A DNA stretch of 64,000 bases from Sebastes aleutianus (GCA_916700875.1 CAKAKS010000022.1:9663013-9727012); one strand, 5' to 3'. Positions 1 to 13,739 are shown, numbered from the stretch's first letter. Numbers and translations are program-made. Notes: a model not told the origin generated them from the sequence alone.

Positions 1-435
1 TGTCTTTGTATTCCTTTTAAAGACAAATTATATAAATGTGAGTAAAGGCGGATCTCCTTGCACAACCTTTTTTTCAAAACAAGCATCCAGATGGGAGACC
101 TGTCTTGTTAGTCATTGGGCAGCACAAAGATGTTGCATAACTGGCTTACTTTAGGATCTGACAACAGTTTTAACATAACAATGAAATGACAGGTGCGCCA
201 ATATGTCTGACTTGTCTAATAACTGTCAATCGCACATGGTGTGAGAGGTGTAGCTTGCCCAGCAGTCCAATGCATCTAACTTGGGCTACGGCGAGATGAA
301 AGATTGGTTCGACATTCTCTGGCATCAGGAGTTTAACTCCATTTGGCTGTCTTTGTATTCCTTTTAAAAACAAATTGTATAAATGTGAGTAACGGCGGAT
401 CTCCTCGCACAACCTTTTTTCAAAACAAGCATCCA
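1..435 (-). pseudogene. Duplicated fragment with MADF-like N-terminal sequence
   Basis: Segments 1-89 and 348-435 are near-identical direct repeats. On the minus strand both read RLC(K/E)EIR(L/R)YSHLYN, the opening helix of MADF-type DNA-binding domains seen in transposon-derived and Myb/SANT-like proteins. Copy 1 has an extra T in its T run, causing a frameshift. Beyond this no domain continues, so it is a decayed fragment. The family assignment is tentative. Confidence 0.35.
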
Positions 436-1339
436 CTTTGTTATCGTGTTCTTCTTGGCAAACCAGCTAGAGGTGCATTCGCCACCACCTTTACTGGTGT
501 GTGGAGCGAAACTGCAGCACGGGCAGTCGGCGTGCTTGCTATGCGCACAGGCAACGCGGCACAAATTTTGGGCTGCAAGCAGATATCCACATAGGGTCCA
601 CACGGACATGGATGGATGAAGACATTTACGTCACACAGACCAAAGCGGAATCTCGCGGACACGGCGGATGCGGAAAGCATGAATTTGCCACTATATTTTG
701 CTATGAAATACAGTAATGCATGTTCAACATTATTAATGAAATTGTCCCCCGCCCCACTGCTACAGTAGCTCTCCAAAACAACATGGCCGCCATTTGTTTA
801 CAGTCGTGACAGCACCGTTAAAGACTTCTTTTTAAGTTTTCTTGTCCTTTTTCTTGCAGCTCTTAATTGCACACGCTTGCCGGGATAATGAGGCGCTGAA
901 CTGCACAATCTCCTAATTGAGGCCAAACATGAGGAAAAATGAAATTAAGCTGGAGAGATGGGCATCCAGGCCACTGATGCTCTACTTGGATATAGATCAG
1001 TCCTTTTCCAACACCATCTTCTCTTCAAAGCCAGAACCGTCAGCTCAGCTTTTGTTTTTAAGAATGATGTTGCTACAAGAGGAATGAATCATTTTTGACT
1101 CATCTAGGCTAATAATAGTAATTTGATTCGATTGAACTAGCATTGATTAGATGGAATGAGTTAAATCTTAAAGCAGTAGTACCTTGAGGAGTATTTGCTG
1201 TAGGAGACATACACAACACCTTGGTTGAGTCATCTACCCCCCTACGTACTGTGCCTCGCTTCTGTGTCATTCGTTGTCATAATGTTGGCTGTCAGTAGGG
1301 GTTCACTTGCTGACGCATGAGAGTGGGTCAGAGTGTGTG

Positions 1340-1343
<4 letters not shown>

Positions 1344-1370
<27 letters not shown>
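1344..1370. repeat. (TG)n microsatellite
   Basis: About 13 uninterrupted TG units. Confidence 0.95.
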
Positions 1371-2439
1371 ACTGGGCTTTTATTTGTTGAGTTAGTTGGG
1401 TGTGACTGAGACTGGGCAGAGTGGCGTGAGCTTGCATACTGTTTGAATGACTTTCATCACTTCAATATGTGCTTTTTTGGGGATCTATTTAGCTAAAGTT
1501 CTATGTTTTTTTCCATTGAAATAGTGAAGATTGAGAGTGCATGACCATATGTGTCATCATGTGTTCGTGTGTAGGCGTAATCTCCGTTTCTTAAAAGGAT
1601 TTAAAGGGCAACGGGAAGCCGGTCATTTCTATCGAGGCTTGATCCTTGACTCAAGTGCCTGTGCGTAATCCTCATCAATACGAGTCGTGAAAATAGGCAC
1701 CCCGGAAGGAAAAGCACTCACCTTCATGGCTTCTCTCTTTCTCTCCATCCTTCCTGTTTCATGCCTTCTCTCTCTGTATCCGTTAATCTTAATAAGGCCT
1801 AAGAGGAGACACACTTAATACCAGTAGTTTTTTGGTGCTTATCCTCCTCTTAAACACAGTGTTTTCTCTGTGTCAGACTCTCCCTCAGTGGTGCTATCCC
1901 TTTGCCTTTTTTCTCACTGTCGCTTCCCCTTTGATGTAGGGAAAAGTCTGCAGATGTGTGTGCGTCTAGTGCTGCACAGCGGCGACGTTACTGTAGCTCG
2001 GGCTCCATGTCATGTTGCCCTTATCAGTAATGAGTGTGCTCGTCGGAGGAGTCTTACGTAAAATGGGAGAGGCACCACTTTGCTAACAAGCACGAAGGGG
2101 AAGAGCTAAGAGAGGAGGCTGCGAGCTACATCCTGCGTCACCTATCTCCAAATCGTTTATAATGACGTTTGATTGTCAGTTTATAGTTTACGCACATTTA
2201 TATTTACCACTACATCACTACAGGTATACAGCTGACAAAGTGTTTTACTTACCAGAAGATTGTGCTTTGCTCTAATATATCAAATGGTCTCCCTGGCCTT
2301 AATTATTAAACACTGTAAGGCTGTGGAAAAGGGGGCATCCTAGCCGTTGAAAGCTGTAAAGGAATAATCCAACATTTCTGCTGTCCAGTTAGAAGACTGA
2401 CATCACATTAATCTCAAGGATTTGTTTAACCTCAAAGAC

Positions 2440-2730
2440 AGGAAAAAGGTGGAAAATGCTAACCAGTGTATTTGACATTTTGTGAAATATGCTTATATGC
2501 TTTCTTGGCGAGAGTAACATGAGAAGATCGATATACTTTCATGTCTGTATACGGTAAATATGAAGCTATCGTCAGCACCCGGTTACCTTAGCTCAGCATA
2601 AAGACTGAAAACGGTCTGTCGGACACTCGCTAACATTACGCCAGGCTGACAGAGTACGCCAGGCATACACACAGCTGACGACCTCGCAGCTAAACCAATT
2701 GATGCGGTGGAGACTTACTGGCGAAGTTGC
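2440..2730 (+). repeat. Interspersed repeat copy
   Basis: Shares the order of motifs (tttctt-ggcgagagtaacatgagaag, taaatatgaagcta, ttagctcagcataaagactg) with copies at 9340-9720 and 54841-55040. Confidence 0.75.
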
Positions 2731-2884
2731 TGCTAACTCTCCCTTGATGGGTGAACTGGGGACTCAGTTGTCTGTCCTGTGCAAACACTGCAGCTGCTCA
2801 TAAATGATGGATTTAACCTGGTTGTGCATCGGCTTATCGTTGCAGCCGGGCGGCTTGTTAGGCACTACAACCACAGCAACTCTG

Positions 2885-2985
2885 CATGCAACGCACTAAT
2901 AGTCGGTTAACGGTTAATGATCGGTTAACGAGGGTCGCTGTCGGTCAGAAAAAAATTCTAAATTAGCATCCCTACATTCCCTACT
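2885..2985. repeat. hAT-like transposon fragment
   Basis: A short stretch with repeated cggttaacg motifs ending in attagcatccctac, the inverse of the GGGATGC-type terminus of a common teleost hAT element. Truncated. Confidence 0.45.
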
Positions 2986-3611
2986 TGGGAAACGTTGGAG
3001 CTATGCATAGGTTAAGGGTTGGGTTAAGGCACACAATGGTTAGAGTTAAGGTTAGGTGTGTTCGCCAGTGGAAAAAATGCATGTTTTTGTTGGTAGGCCC
3101 GTGTCTTGCTCATCCTCCCGTCTGTGAAGCTTGACATCCTAACGCCCACTCACTACAGTACGTGGTGTTTCCTGTGTCTTCCTCCCTCATTGTTATTCTG
3201 TGGTGGTGCCCACAGAATAACAATACCCTCCCACAGTCTGAACCCTCCTGAGTCTGCACTGGCAGATAAAGGCATGCCACATGGTCATACATACAATATA
3301 TGCATATGTAGAGCCTTTGGTATCATCTGACTTGCCATACACACACATACAGTCAAGGCCCTCTCGCGCTTTTCTCTTCCTTACATAATCTGTCACATCA
3401 CGCATATACAACCCAGTTGTGATATGAATCTGTTGGCTACTGTAGTTTTGATTCCTGTCTGTGTGTAATCCAGGTTATAGTCTGTATCTGGCCTGTACAG
3501 TCCAGTTGCCTCACAGCTTTGCCATCACTTGCCCAGGAGGCGGAAGTGTACAAAAATAGTCACAGCCACGAAAGAGCCACAAAGGGGAGAACACAAGCTA
3601 CTGCAGGGCAG

Positions 3612-3659
3612 CTCTCTCTCTCTCTCTCTCTATCTCCCTCTCTCTCTCTCTCTCTCTCC
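3612..3659. repeat. (CT)n microsatellite
   Basis: CT repeats with two short interruptions. Confidence 0.95.
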
Positions 3660-5271
3660 AGGCTTTTTTTGTATTGCCACTTTCATATTTCCTCCGTTAA
3701 AAGGGTCTTTCTGTTGCACCAGGCAACCCACTGAGTTCCCCCCACACGGCCACCTTGGAAGGCTTGAAATAGATGGTATTTTTAGACATTAAGGTGTTTT
3801 TTTTGTGTGTGAGGGTGCAATGCTTTGGTCTGTCTGTTGGAGAAGGAGTTTATCTGGCAGTGTTAATGCTGTACTGTACATGTGATATTCATATTTTGCT
3901 TAAATTATTGCACACACAGGGGTAAATGCCCTATTTACACCAATCCAGGACCTTGTTCAAGCTGTGAGAAGCGGTTTACCATTGTTTGAGAAATCGCTAT
4001 GATTGAAATGAACTGTCCTCAGACACTGCAAACGACCTCTTCTGTTCCTTTTTACACAGCTCGCCTTCCAGCTCCACTCCAGAATGATTTCCAATTATCC
4101 CCTTTCTAATTTACTGGTGCTTGCATGCTTAGCAAGGGCCACATTTTAGCCACAGAGCCTTTAGCGCCAAGAAGGGAGGGTGAGGGGGGTGGGAAGCCAA
4201 GACATCTTGTGTGCCAGCGCTGAGACAAGAGAGGCAAGGACAGGCAAGCAGAGACGCTTCTGGCACCGGCCTCGTCTAGTTAGCACAGGCTGTTGTATTT
4301 ACATCCCGACTGTTGCTGCTCCCTCACCTTGAAAAACAGGCTTTACTAGAGTGACAGGAGAGCTTCTGATTTGAGAAAAGCAAGTTTGCTTTGTGGATGG
4401 AGTGTCTGACTCTGACTTTCTCCCTGAAAATTGATATTCAATTGGTGCGGCCAACAGCAGAGCCCGGATTAGAAAGTGGCTTCACTTCCCAAAAATCATT
4501 TCCATACATTAAAAAAAACCTGAGAGGAAAATGGATTAGCTCTTTTTTTACATGCTTAAAGTAGTGCCTTTCATCCTTATTGGACAGAAAAGTTGCAGCT
4601 GGAAGGCAGATGTTGGACTGACCAATTGAGACACAAGATCCTACTCAGAAACTGCCCCTTTTTTATTCATTTACAATTAAGAAGTGTGAAATCACCATAA
4701 TATATGCATGAAAAACATACACTTTCTAACCTACAACAGCATAAGAAAAAATGTAATAGAGCTGTGAAATGAGAAACAAACACACAGATTACATGTGGAT
4801 GTGTAGTAGAGGAAGGACAGAGGAGAGAAGAGACAAGTCGAGAGGATGGGGGGTGTCACAAAGGATATGGGTGCCGGCCAATGCGGCCCGAAGCAGCGCA
4901 GACTGTGACAACCTGACTATTGTGGTTTGTCTTAGCACTCGTGACTCGTGGGCCTCTGAGTCACATTAGCAGCACCTGTAGGCAGAATTCACTGTCTGGC
5001 AGAAACATCTGATGGAGCAAGAATTGTGATATCATACAAGATGTTGTGAGGGTTTAGGAAACGCTCGAAATGACTTGAATCCATAGATTTAAATTGATAA
5101 AATAATGCAGTTGCTTGTTGTTGAGGACCTCCCATGTGTGTTTTTAATCATGGCATTCAAAAGTTATTATAACAGCTACATATATAGTTGGCCTGTTTTG
5201 GTACAAAATGCTGCTTTAGGACAAGAGCATTAAGTGAATGTTGTTTTATGACAGAATAAAACTAATCTAAT

Positions 5272-5575
5272 GTCGGGCTGGGCGATAATTCATTATAATG
5301 AAATCATATCGAGATATCCTGATGCACAATTACGTCATCTAAATTGACAATAACAAGCACATACTAACTCAAATTTCTCAGACAATCTGATAATTGTGCA
5401 CTAAAGTTCTTCATAAAATGAGAAAATACTTTTCATTTGTCAAGTATTCAATTCACAGGAGCATACAAAAATGGGCTTTACCATGTGGTTATTTCATATA
5501 GACTATTTATTGAATTAACAGAAAACGTGTTATCGAGATATGAAATGACCTATATCGTGATAGAAGATTTTGGAT
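5272..5575. repeat. Non-autonomous element rich in ATCGATA-type sequence
   Basis: Begins cgggctgggcgataatt and contains several near-palindromic tatcgagatat/tatcgtgata motifs, as in common teleost hAT-like MITEs. Ends are not precise. Confidence 0.5.
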
Positions 5576-8500
5576 AAAATGACCAAAATGCATCCCCCTT
5601 GTTAACCTGCCATGCCCTCTCCATCCCCGACCCGTAGTAGCAGAGATGGTGTAGGGGCAGAGTGGAAGTTAAATATGTTAGTCTAGTCCGCCTGAATCAA
5701 TGATCCATTATCTGACTGAAGTTTGTGCAGGTTAGAATCTATGGCCCCGACCATGGCTCTGAAATATCACTGGCCTAACTGTGCTGTGTATTGATAAACC
5801 CACGGTGCTGTCCGTGGTGCTGAATTAGCAGATGGATTTGTAATTGCCTTTTTCTCTGAGTCCCGCTCTTCTTCTAGATACCGGGTTGGGGGAGTGGATT
5901 GATGAAAACACAAACACAAAAACAAACATGAAATACAAAACGTTCACATGCAAAAGTAGGTAGGTATCGTATATGGCTGTATGTTCAAGTATATCATTTA
6001 TAGATGGATCACTTATACACAGCTGATGAATATACAGCCACAAGAAATTAGCATTATATGCTAATTACAGTTACGTGAGAACACAGCCCCTTTTCTCTCA
6101 CTGTGTATCTCCACCTCTTAACGCCATATCTCCTTTAAACAACAGCAAGTGTTTTTGTTAACCAAAGCCCACAGCTCATTAGGCCTAACCTTTAGACTGA
6201 ATGGAGAAGGGGATGGGAATCTTCCTCCCTCCTCCCCGTCCTTTTCTCTCTCCTCTTCCTCTCCCCTCTTCTAGCACGAATCCCCCCCCATCCACCTGCA
6301 CTGAGGAGCTTAGTCGCAGAAAAGCTTTGTATGGAAAACAAACACATTTATCAGCACATGATGAGGCTGCACAAACCTACAGCTGATGCAAACTGACATG
6401 TATGAAGTAACTGCTCATTATAATGTGTAATATGAACTGCAAAACAAGCTCACAGACACAATCCAGGCATATGATCACCTTGTTATATTATCAAATGTTA
6501 GCAAACAAGTGACAACAGACACAGAGCAACATTATCATCATATGGCTGATTGTGTTTAAACCTCATAAGCCCGACTGACCTGGTACCGGGTGGAACCGAG
6601 TCTTACCCTGTGGCGTAGTTACAAAAAAGTCACGATTGAAGATGATCTATTTATAGAAGATATGCACGCCATACCGATTTTGAATACCTGAGGAGTCTAG
6701 TTTCGTTTCAGGGGAGTTTTTGCCCGTAGCACTTTGATTCCGCCACCGATTAGAGACACCAATGAGCCTGACATCATTCTTTTCGTCTCATTTAGACTAA
6801 TCTATGGATATATCATACAACACTGTGGGCCCTTCCTTTCTCTATTTGTCTGCCGTAGAGCATGGATCTCTTTGGTCATATATGTATATTGATCAGTATT
6901 TATTGTGTTTATTACTATATCATGGTTTGGGCATATTGATGTTATTTGTAACATGACTATATGGAAATAAATAGTGTTTTGAAGTAAAAAATCCCAGTCA
7001 ACATGTGAACAGTCAATATGGCCAAAACATGGAAAACGCCTGAGTATATCTTTATAAATTGTATCATAAATGGTGTATTTTAGTGTATTTTCATCAAATA
7101 TACAGTCCCAGTTGTAGTAAAGACTAGTCAAATACATTCAGTTGCATCAGTATCTTTGTTATAATGGTGACATTGCCTTTGAAATTATATATATTTTATA
7201 CTAGGCGAGGATAAAAATCTTGTTTTTATCCTTTATTCCATCTCCATTGTAATCTCCATGTTAATATAGTTTATTTTACTCACAATGGATTCATATTCCT
7301 TAGCTTCTTACCTTTCAAATGAGACCAGATATATGCATCTAAGCCTTACGGTTGAGGAGCTATAACTGATTCATTTCGGGTAGTTATTTAAGCGTTTTTT
7401 TCCGAGGGATATGGGCTAAACAAGTTAATATAGAACTATGTGAATTGAGCTTTAAACAGGTAGGATAACATTTCTCACTGTAGTCACCCAGACTAAATAT
7501 GCATACATGTATTGTGCTGTATGGCTTTTTGGATAAAAGTGCCTATTGTGTGACATATTATATGTAAGATGACTGATAGATACTTCATAGCCATTGACAG
7601 AGGAAAGAAAAGCATCTTAAAATCCTTGAGTGTCTTAGACACAACTTCTTCATTTTCAGATGGGAAGCTGACACATGTAGACAGATTATGAGGTGTGTAG
7701 ATGACACAGATGCAGATGTGAGTGTATATAGACGACGTCTCCCACCTCTTGCTTTGTGTCAGATCCATTTTTAAATATACACACGAACACACACTATTTC
7801 TATTTTTTTTCACCTCACATGGCATTGGAATATCAATCCCCAATGTAGTGACATAGCCACTCTTGTTCGTGACCCGTCAGCTTTGAGTCTGATAAAAGAT
7901 TTGCATACAAAATTGGATAATTATCTTTTATTCAACCCTCATTTACCCCGAGAATGTTTCCTCAGATGGCTTGCAGTGGTTTCCTGCAGCACTCTGCTTC
8001 GCTCACATTCGGTTACGCACATTCCCATCTACGATCTGACCGGTACAACCACAGCTGGTTACTAAGCAGCTGAGGGTTAAAAGTACTTTTCTCTGAGGCT
8101 TTTTTGACAGCAGCATTCGATTTATTCAACTTCCCTCGCACCGATTTTGTTACTCATTTTGGGATTAAAGCCAACAATGTCTTGGTCCGAAGCCCAGTTC
8201 TCCAGCCTTGAGGCTATCACTGCACACATAACATTAAGTTTCATGATTCAAACGAGAATTACATTAACACATGAACATGGAATCGCTTGGAAAGCCTGCA
8301 TACAGCACGTTGAAGCCGAGATGGGAACATCTATCACACTGGGACATTTATTAGGACAAAAATCTTTTTTGGCTTACAAAGGAGCTGATGCTGTGATGTT
8401 CTGCGTGTCTAGTGCATTATAATTAAGTTGGCCACTCAGCAACACTCATCAATGAGAAAAGGGCAACGACTTCCAGACTTTACTTTTAGCAAGAGCTTTA

Positions 8501-8729
8501 GCACTGGGAGGCGACATGAGCAGAGCTGCAGTAAGGTCACTAGTCTCATTATATAGCCAGCCTTATTATCAATATAATAAGGATTGTATAGTATTTTCCT
8601 TGACTTACATGGTATTTGATTTATCCGAACCTCAGTGGTGGGCCAATCACAACCATTTATCTATGGGGCGTGTTTTAGACAAAGACTGTAAAGTCGAATG
8701 AGGTTGAGGCATTTTGGAAAACAACCAAG

Positions 8730-8905
8730 ATGGCTGCAGCTGATGTGGAACTTATTGTTGAAGCCGCTATCGCATCAGTATTGAACGAACTGCACAGTCT
8801 ATTTTGGCTAGAAGAAGAACAATCAACTGCATTTCTCAAGCTTTTCTTGAGAAGAAAGATGTCTACATTTTTACGTCGTTCAGGTGTTATTATTTTCCCA
8901 CCTGC
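8730..8905 (+). pseudogene. Possible RecQ-like helicase fragment
   Basis: Starts ATGGCTGCAGCTGATG. Frame 1 reads MAAADVELIVEAAIASVLNE, then ELHSLFWLEEEQST; a second frame continues with FLEKKDVYIF. Together these resemble the segment before the Walker A motif of RecQ-type helicases carried by some teleost repeats (EEQ...FLEKKDV). No Walker A GKS is present. A frameshift and short length mark it as decayed. The assignment is weak. Confidence 0.25.
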
Positions 8906-9001
8906 TTTGCGCCATGTCCCGCTCTAATGTGCTGTGATTGGCTGGTTCTAATGTGCTGTGATTGGCCATCTACACCGGGTGGACTTGCTCAATATTTTAT
9001 T

Positions 9002-9171
9002 ATGCCAAAGGCATGACCCGCCTACTCGGCTTCTGATTGTCTTACCCTGATATTCTTACCCTAACCCTAACCAATCTCACTCTTCATGCCTAAACCTAAC
9101 CAATCCAACCAACTAAGGCAACAAGTACTAGCCAATCAGAAGCAGAGTAGGGCGGGTCATGCCTTCGCCAT
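9002..9171. mobile_element. Short MITE with 37-bp inverted ends and telomere-like core
   Basis: The left end 9002-9039 (ATGCCAAAGGCATGACCCGC...) and right end 9133-9171 are inverted copies with few mismatches. Between them is ttaccctaaccctaacc (9056-9072), two to three units of the vertebrate telomere repeat. Confidence 0.75.
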
Positions 9172-9339
9172 GACAGGATTCGTAATTTAGCGACCTGCTG
9201 TGTCACACATGTTGATCGTCACATTGATCGTCACATGTTGGTAACGCCCCTTGGAAATCGAAAATGAAATGAGAGATTACAGACTAATTCTCATTTGTGA
9301 TTTGGTCTGGCGATGTCAGGCTAGTAGAAACTCATGAAT

Positions 9340-9720
9340 CTTGGAATATGGATCGAAAACACCTGTATCATATATTTAGCTGTTGAATATGAAGCTACAG
9401 CCAGGAGAGCTTAGCTTATCTTAGCATATAGACTGGGAACAGGCTAGCCTTGCTCTGTTTGTAGATAACAAAATCCCCTACCAGCTCCTCTAAAGTTCAC
9501 TAAGCACACATTATATCCTGTTTGTTTAATACTTAAAAAAACTGAAATGGCTGGGAGCTGTGACTTCCTGGGGACTTGTCACCATGAGGTCGCCAAGGCA
9601 ACCAGCGAGGCCCCCAGATGCTAACAGGCAAATTTTATTACCTTTGGATGGAGCCAGACTTGCTGTTTCCTGCTCTTTTCAGTCTTTATGCTAAGCTAAG
9701 CTCACCAGCATAGCTGTCGC
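9340..9720. repeat. Interspersed repeat with inverted ends, family of 2440-2730
   Basis: Forward segment gagcttagcttatcttagcatatagactgg (about 9396-9435) and inverse segment cagtctttatgctaagctaagctc (about 9679-9702) face each other, giving a fold-back layout. Confidence 0.65.
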
Positions 9721-11149
9721 CTTCTTCAAGTTTTTTCCCTCATCAGCATTGAGCAATTAAGGCTAGTTGAACAGAAGTTAGCCTGGAAGCAGGGTAGGAC
9801 ATTGTGCCGCTATACGTGTAAGTGACGTCAACTCCATTTTCAATCTGTACTGTAACATTTTAAGGACGTTCCTGGCAGTAATCATGATGCAGCTTGTCTT
9901 GACTTCCTGGCAATTGATTAGCAGATTTACATGGTGATGATGTTAAGCTTCTTGGCAGGAACTGGTGTTGAGTCACCTCCAATCACCATTAAGCTCCTTC
10001 GCTTCTACTCCTTCACTCTTTCCCTCACTCTTACACCATGCTCCTTCTCTCTTACTGCCTTTTGTTTTCATCCTGTTAGCTTATCTGTTTGCTGTTTGCT
10101 TCTCTTTTGTTCTTCATCCCGCTGCTTTTCTCTTGCCTCTCACACCATTATGACCCCTTTTTTTCGCGTATGTCCTCACATTTCCTCTACCGCTCTCCTC
10201 CTCCATCCTCTCATCTGTCTTTATCCATCTGTCCCATCATTCCTCTAGATCCTCTATTTCCGCCAGTGCCAGGCTCTGTCTAAATTTAGATGGGTAAAAC
10301 CCTCGTAGGATCCTCGCGTCTTAATCAAAGAGCTGCACCGACCTTCACAACACTCCCAATTCCCAGTTGGAAACAATAACCGAACATGGGCATGGCTGCA
10401 GCCCATCTTGTATCAATATCTGGTTGCCGTCTGCGGTTTTCAGTTTGTCTCCTCTCTGTGTCCTTGGAGGAAGTTTGAGGAGGATGGAAAGTCGGAGATG
10501 AAAGAGACTCACACTGAGTCTGTCCTTATTCATTCACGTATAAGCTTGTATTTGTTTGAGACACGTCATGCGGGAAGAGAGAGAGCAAGTTGTCATTTCC
10601 TTCCGAGGTATTTCACGCCTTTCATCTGAGTATATGTATGACATCGACGCTGACACAAGCTCATCTCTGTGGGTGTTGATGTGTGTCAACTTGTTGGTAT
10701 CCGTGCACATGTGATGCTAGGAATCGTCCTTGTAAGATGGTGATGTGAGCGAGCGACTCCCCTGCTTTTGTGAATCATCCATGCTGCTTTTTGCAGAACT
10801 CATCACAGCAGACAGACAGAAACGCACACAGGCATGTCACATATTCTTTGAAAGCTTGCAGCAGGAAAGATTGTTATACAAAAATACACCTGTCTCGTTG
10901 GTGTTAATTACAAGGCAACGCTGCGAGAGAAGAGCGTACCATCCCGGCTAATTTAGACCCTGTGGATTCGCTCTATAAATGAAATTTTTAATGGGTGTGG
11001 TGGTACTGGTGAAAAGTCTTCTCCGATGATAAAATGAGACAATTCTTATAACGAGAGTTAATTAACTTGTCATTATCAATTAATCTGTTCATTAATTTTA
11101 GCCATGCGAGCAGCGGGGCTTTACAGAGAGCAATGTTGGTCTGTCGGTA

Positions 11150-12235
11150 GGGCGATCTACCAACCACCCTTTTTGTCCAGATGGAAATTTCTCAACAACT
11201 ATTTGAAGGATTGCCGTGAAATTTGGTACAAGAATTCATGGTCCCCAGAGGATGAAGGTTGACTTATTTGTATTTTAGCGAAATATCTTAACAACTATTG
11301 GACGGCTTTTTTTGGGAATTCATTCCCCTTTTTTGTGGACACTGTTTTTGTGTCATATCGCTGTCCTCATTTGTTTTTAGTGGATGGATTGTAATGGAAT
11401 TTAGTACAGACATTCATGTCCATAAGGATGAATAATAATAACTTGATGATCCCCCTACTTTTCATCTAGCGCCATCATCAAGTTCAATTTACCCAGTTTC
11501 CCCAATACACTGGTTTATGGCCAAATACCTGCAGAACTAATGACATTCCCATCAGCCTCAGCTGTACTTTGTGTTTAGTGCTAATAAACAAATGTTGCCA
11601 TGCTAGCGTGCTAAACTTAAATGGTAAACCTGGAAGGGGTGTAACGGTGCATCGATGTATCGATTTAGTGATCAACGATCCAATATCATCGATGCAAAGT
11701 GAAAACATCGATACATATCTTCATCTTTAAGATGCTCCCTTATTTTGAAATTCCCATGGCACGTCTGTGTTTCACGATTTTCGTCCAAGTGCACCCCCTT
11801 CCTAAACATTCAAACAGTGCTGAAACATGAGAAATGCAGCTCTTTATAGTGAATAACAGGAGGACTATTTTTATTATTTTTATTAAAAAGAATAAATAGT
11901 TTTTCATTTAAATGTCAATGTCAAATTTTCAAATCATACTTTAGTTGTTTTTCATGAGTTAATATAAATGTAACTGATTGTGTTAAATAGTTATAATGAT
12001 ATCGTCTCATATCGATCTCCGGCTCCTGAATTGAATGAAATCGAAATGGTATCGTGGCAGACTTTGTGATATTAGCAAATTTTGTATCATTGTCCAAATA
12101 ATCAATATAATATCGTATCGTGATGAAACCTGTTATTTACACCCCTAAAGCCTGGTAAATATTTCCTGCTAAACATCAGCATGTTAGCACACTGATAACA
12201 TTTAGCTCAAAGCAACACTGTGCCTAAGGACAATA
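11150..12235 (+). repeat. Interspersed repeat interrupted by hAT element
   Basis: Left part 11150-11633 (tggtacaagaattcatggtc... catcagcctcagctg) and right part 12148-12235 (ctgctaaacatcagcatgtt agcacactg) are one element split by the insertion at 11634-12147. A reversed fragment is at 34870-35110. Confidence 0.7.
11634..12147. mobile_element. hAT-type MITE, inserted into another repeat
   Basis: Ends AAGGGGTGTAAC and TTACACCCCTA are inverted. Flanking 8-mers are aaacctgg (11626-11633) and aagcctgg (12148-12155), a target duplication with one mismatch. It has no coding capacity. The 8-bp duplication fits hAT transposons. Confidence 0.85.
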
Positions 12236-13739
12236 ACGACTAATTGACTAATCTAATAAATTATGAATTGTATTACTATTTGAAAAAAGAAAAAAAAACT
12301 CTTAAACAGCAGGGACACAGGAAGCATGTTGTATGAACCTGGATGACATTATTTGCTTTTTCCATTGCTCTGTATTCTTAGGTGTAAAGCGATCCAGGCT
12401 ACCTGGGAAGGTAAACAAAGGCTCACTGTTTACAGACATCTGAACTGCATTGGTTTCTGGGTGTTGAAGTCAGAGCTGCCAAAGTTGTAACTTAAAGTGA
12501 AGCCAGGAAAACACTTGATGGTCTTTCAGGGCGATTGCGGTAAGATGTGTTAGTAGGAAATACATTGGAGATGGCCACTTAGCAGTCGTGAGTTAAAGTA
12601 ACATATCTGCTTTAACAGTGAGGTTTTTCCAGATGACTTAAAAAGGGGTGATTTAGTTCTTCACAGCAGCTATAAGAAACACACTGACTGAGTGTTTTTG
12701 AAGGGGATGCAGTAAAAGCTTTAAGTGTGCCTGTTTGTGATGTGTTGATAACGTCGGTGATGACTGGCTCTCTGAAGTGGCCGACCGGCTGTCTGACTGA
12801 GTGGGTTTTTTCAGCTTTTCGTATCTGGCGGCCATCTCTCCGGCTCTCAGTGCCCGGTCTCTCTGGTTTAACTGATAGAGCCATCAAGCTCGCGTGCTCG
12901 CTCACGCACATACGTTTAAACAGCACAAATGCATCTGTGCTGTGTCCATCATCATGTCTGAGGATTAACTGGATTTCTGTCGAGTTGGGAATGTAACTCA
13001 CCAACGTCAGCAAACCTTAGCACTGGCATCTTTTTTCTTTCGTTGGCTTCCGAACCGTCTGTTTCTTTCTCTCCTTCCAGATATTAATATCATCTCTTTC
13101 TTTACTACTTCTTTCATGTTTTAAATGCTTTTATTGAAAGCATTTGTGCAAACTTTTGACATTTGTTTTGACTGATTTGATTTTTACACTATTTACTTAA
13201 TAAAATAGAAAAGAGATAGAGGAAGAGAAAGGAAAAAGAAAACAGAAAAGGGGATATAAACCCGTTGCCATTACTACTTCTCTCCTCGCCATTTGCTGCC
13301 TTTTTCATGTTTGTCTACATGCCGCTGAGATGTGTCTGCAGGGGTGTCATACTTTCTAGAGTGTAAGCTTCCTACGGTTCAGGCATAGACTGAAACACGG
13401 CGGCTCATGCCTTATTTACCCTGACTTTGCTGCTGCGACATACCCTCAGTCATCATCCTCCATCCTCCTCCTGTCGCCCTCTTTCTGTCTGTGCTTGGAG
13501 AGAGGTGGCTTGTCTGCTGCATGGCTTAACATGCAGGCTGCGATCTTCTCTGAAGACCGAATTTAGCATAAACCCCGCTGTTAAGCCAGGCGGAGGCATT
13601 CATAAGAGGGAGGGTCACAGAGGAATGTTAGAGCACTTGGTGAAATGTGAAAAGAGGTGTTTACGTCAGAGTGGAGGATGGTTGGAAACATGCTGACTAT
13701 TAACTCCAGAGTCACTGTATACTGTATGTGTGTGTGGAC

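Noticed and set aside
9931..10283. Ser/Leu/Phe-rich open frames in a pyrimidine tract
   Set aside because: They come from CT-rich low-complexity sequence and lack any domain.
12612..13013. 133-codon antisense open frame
   Set aside because: No recognised domain or splice signals; it lies in an intron with no support from the opposite strand.
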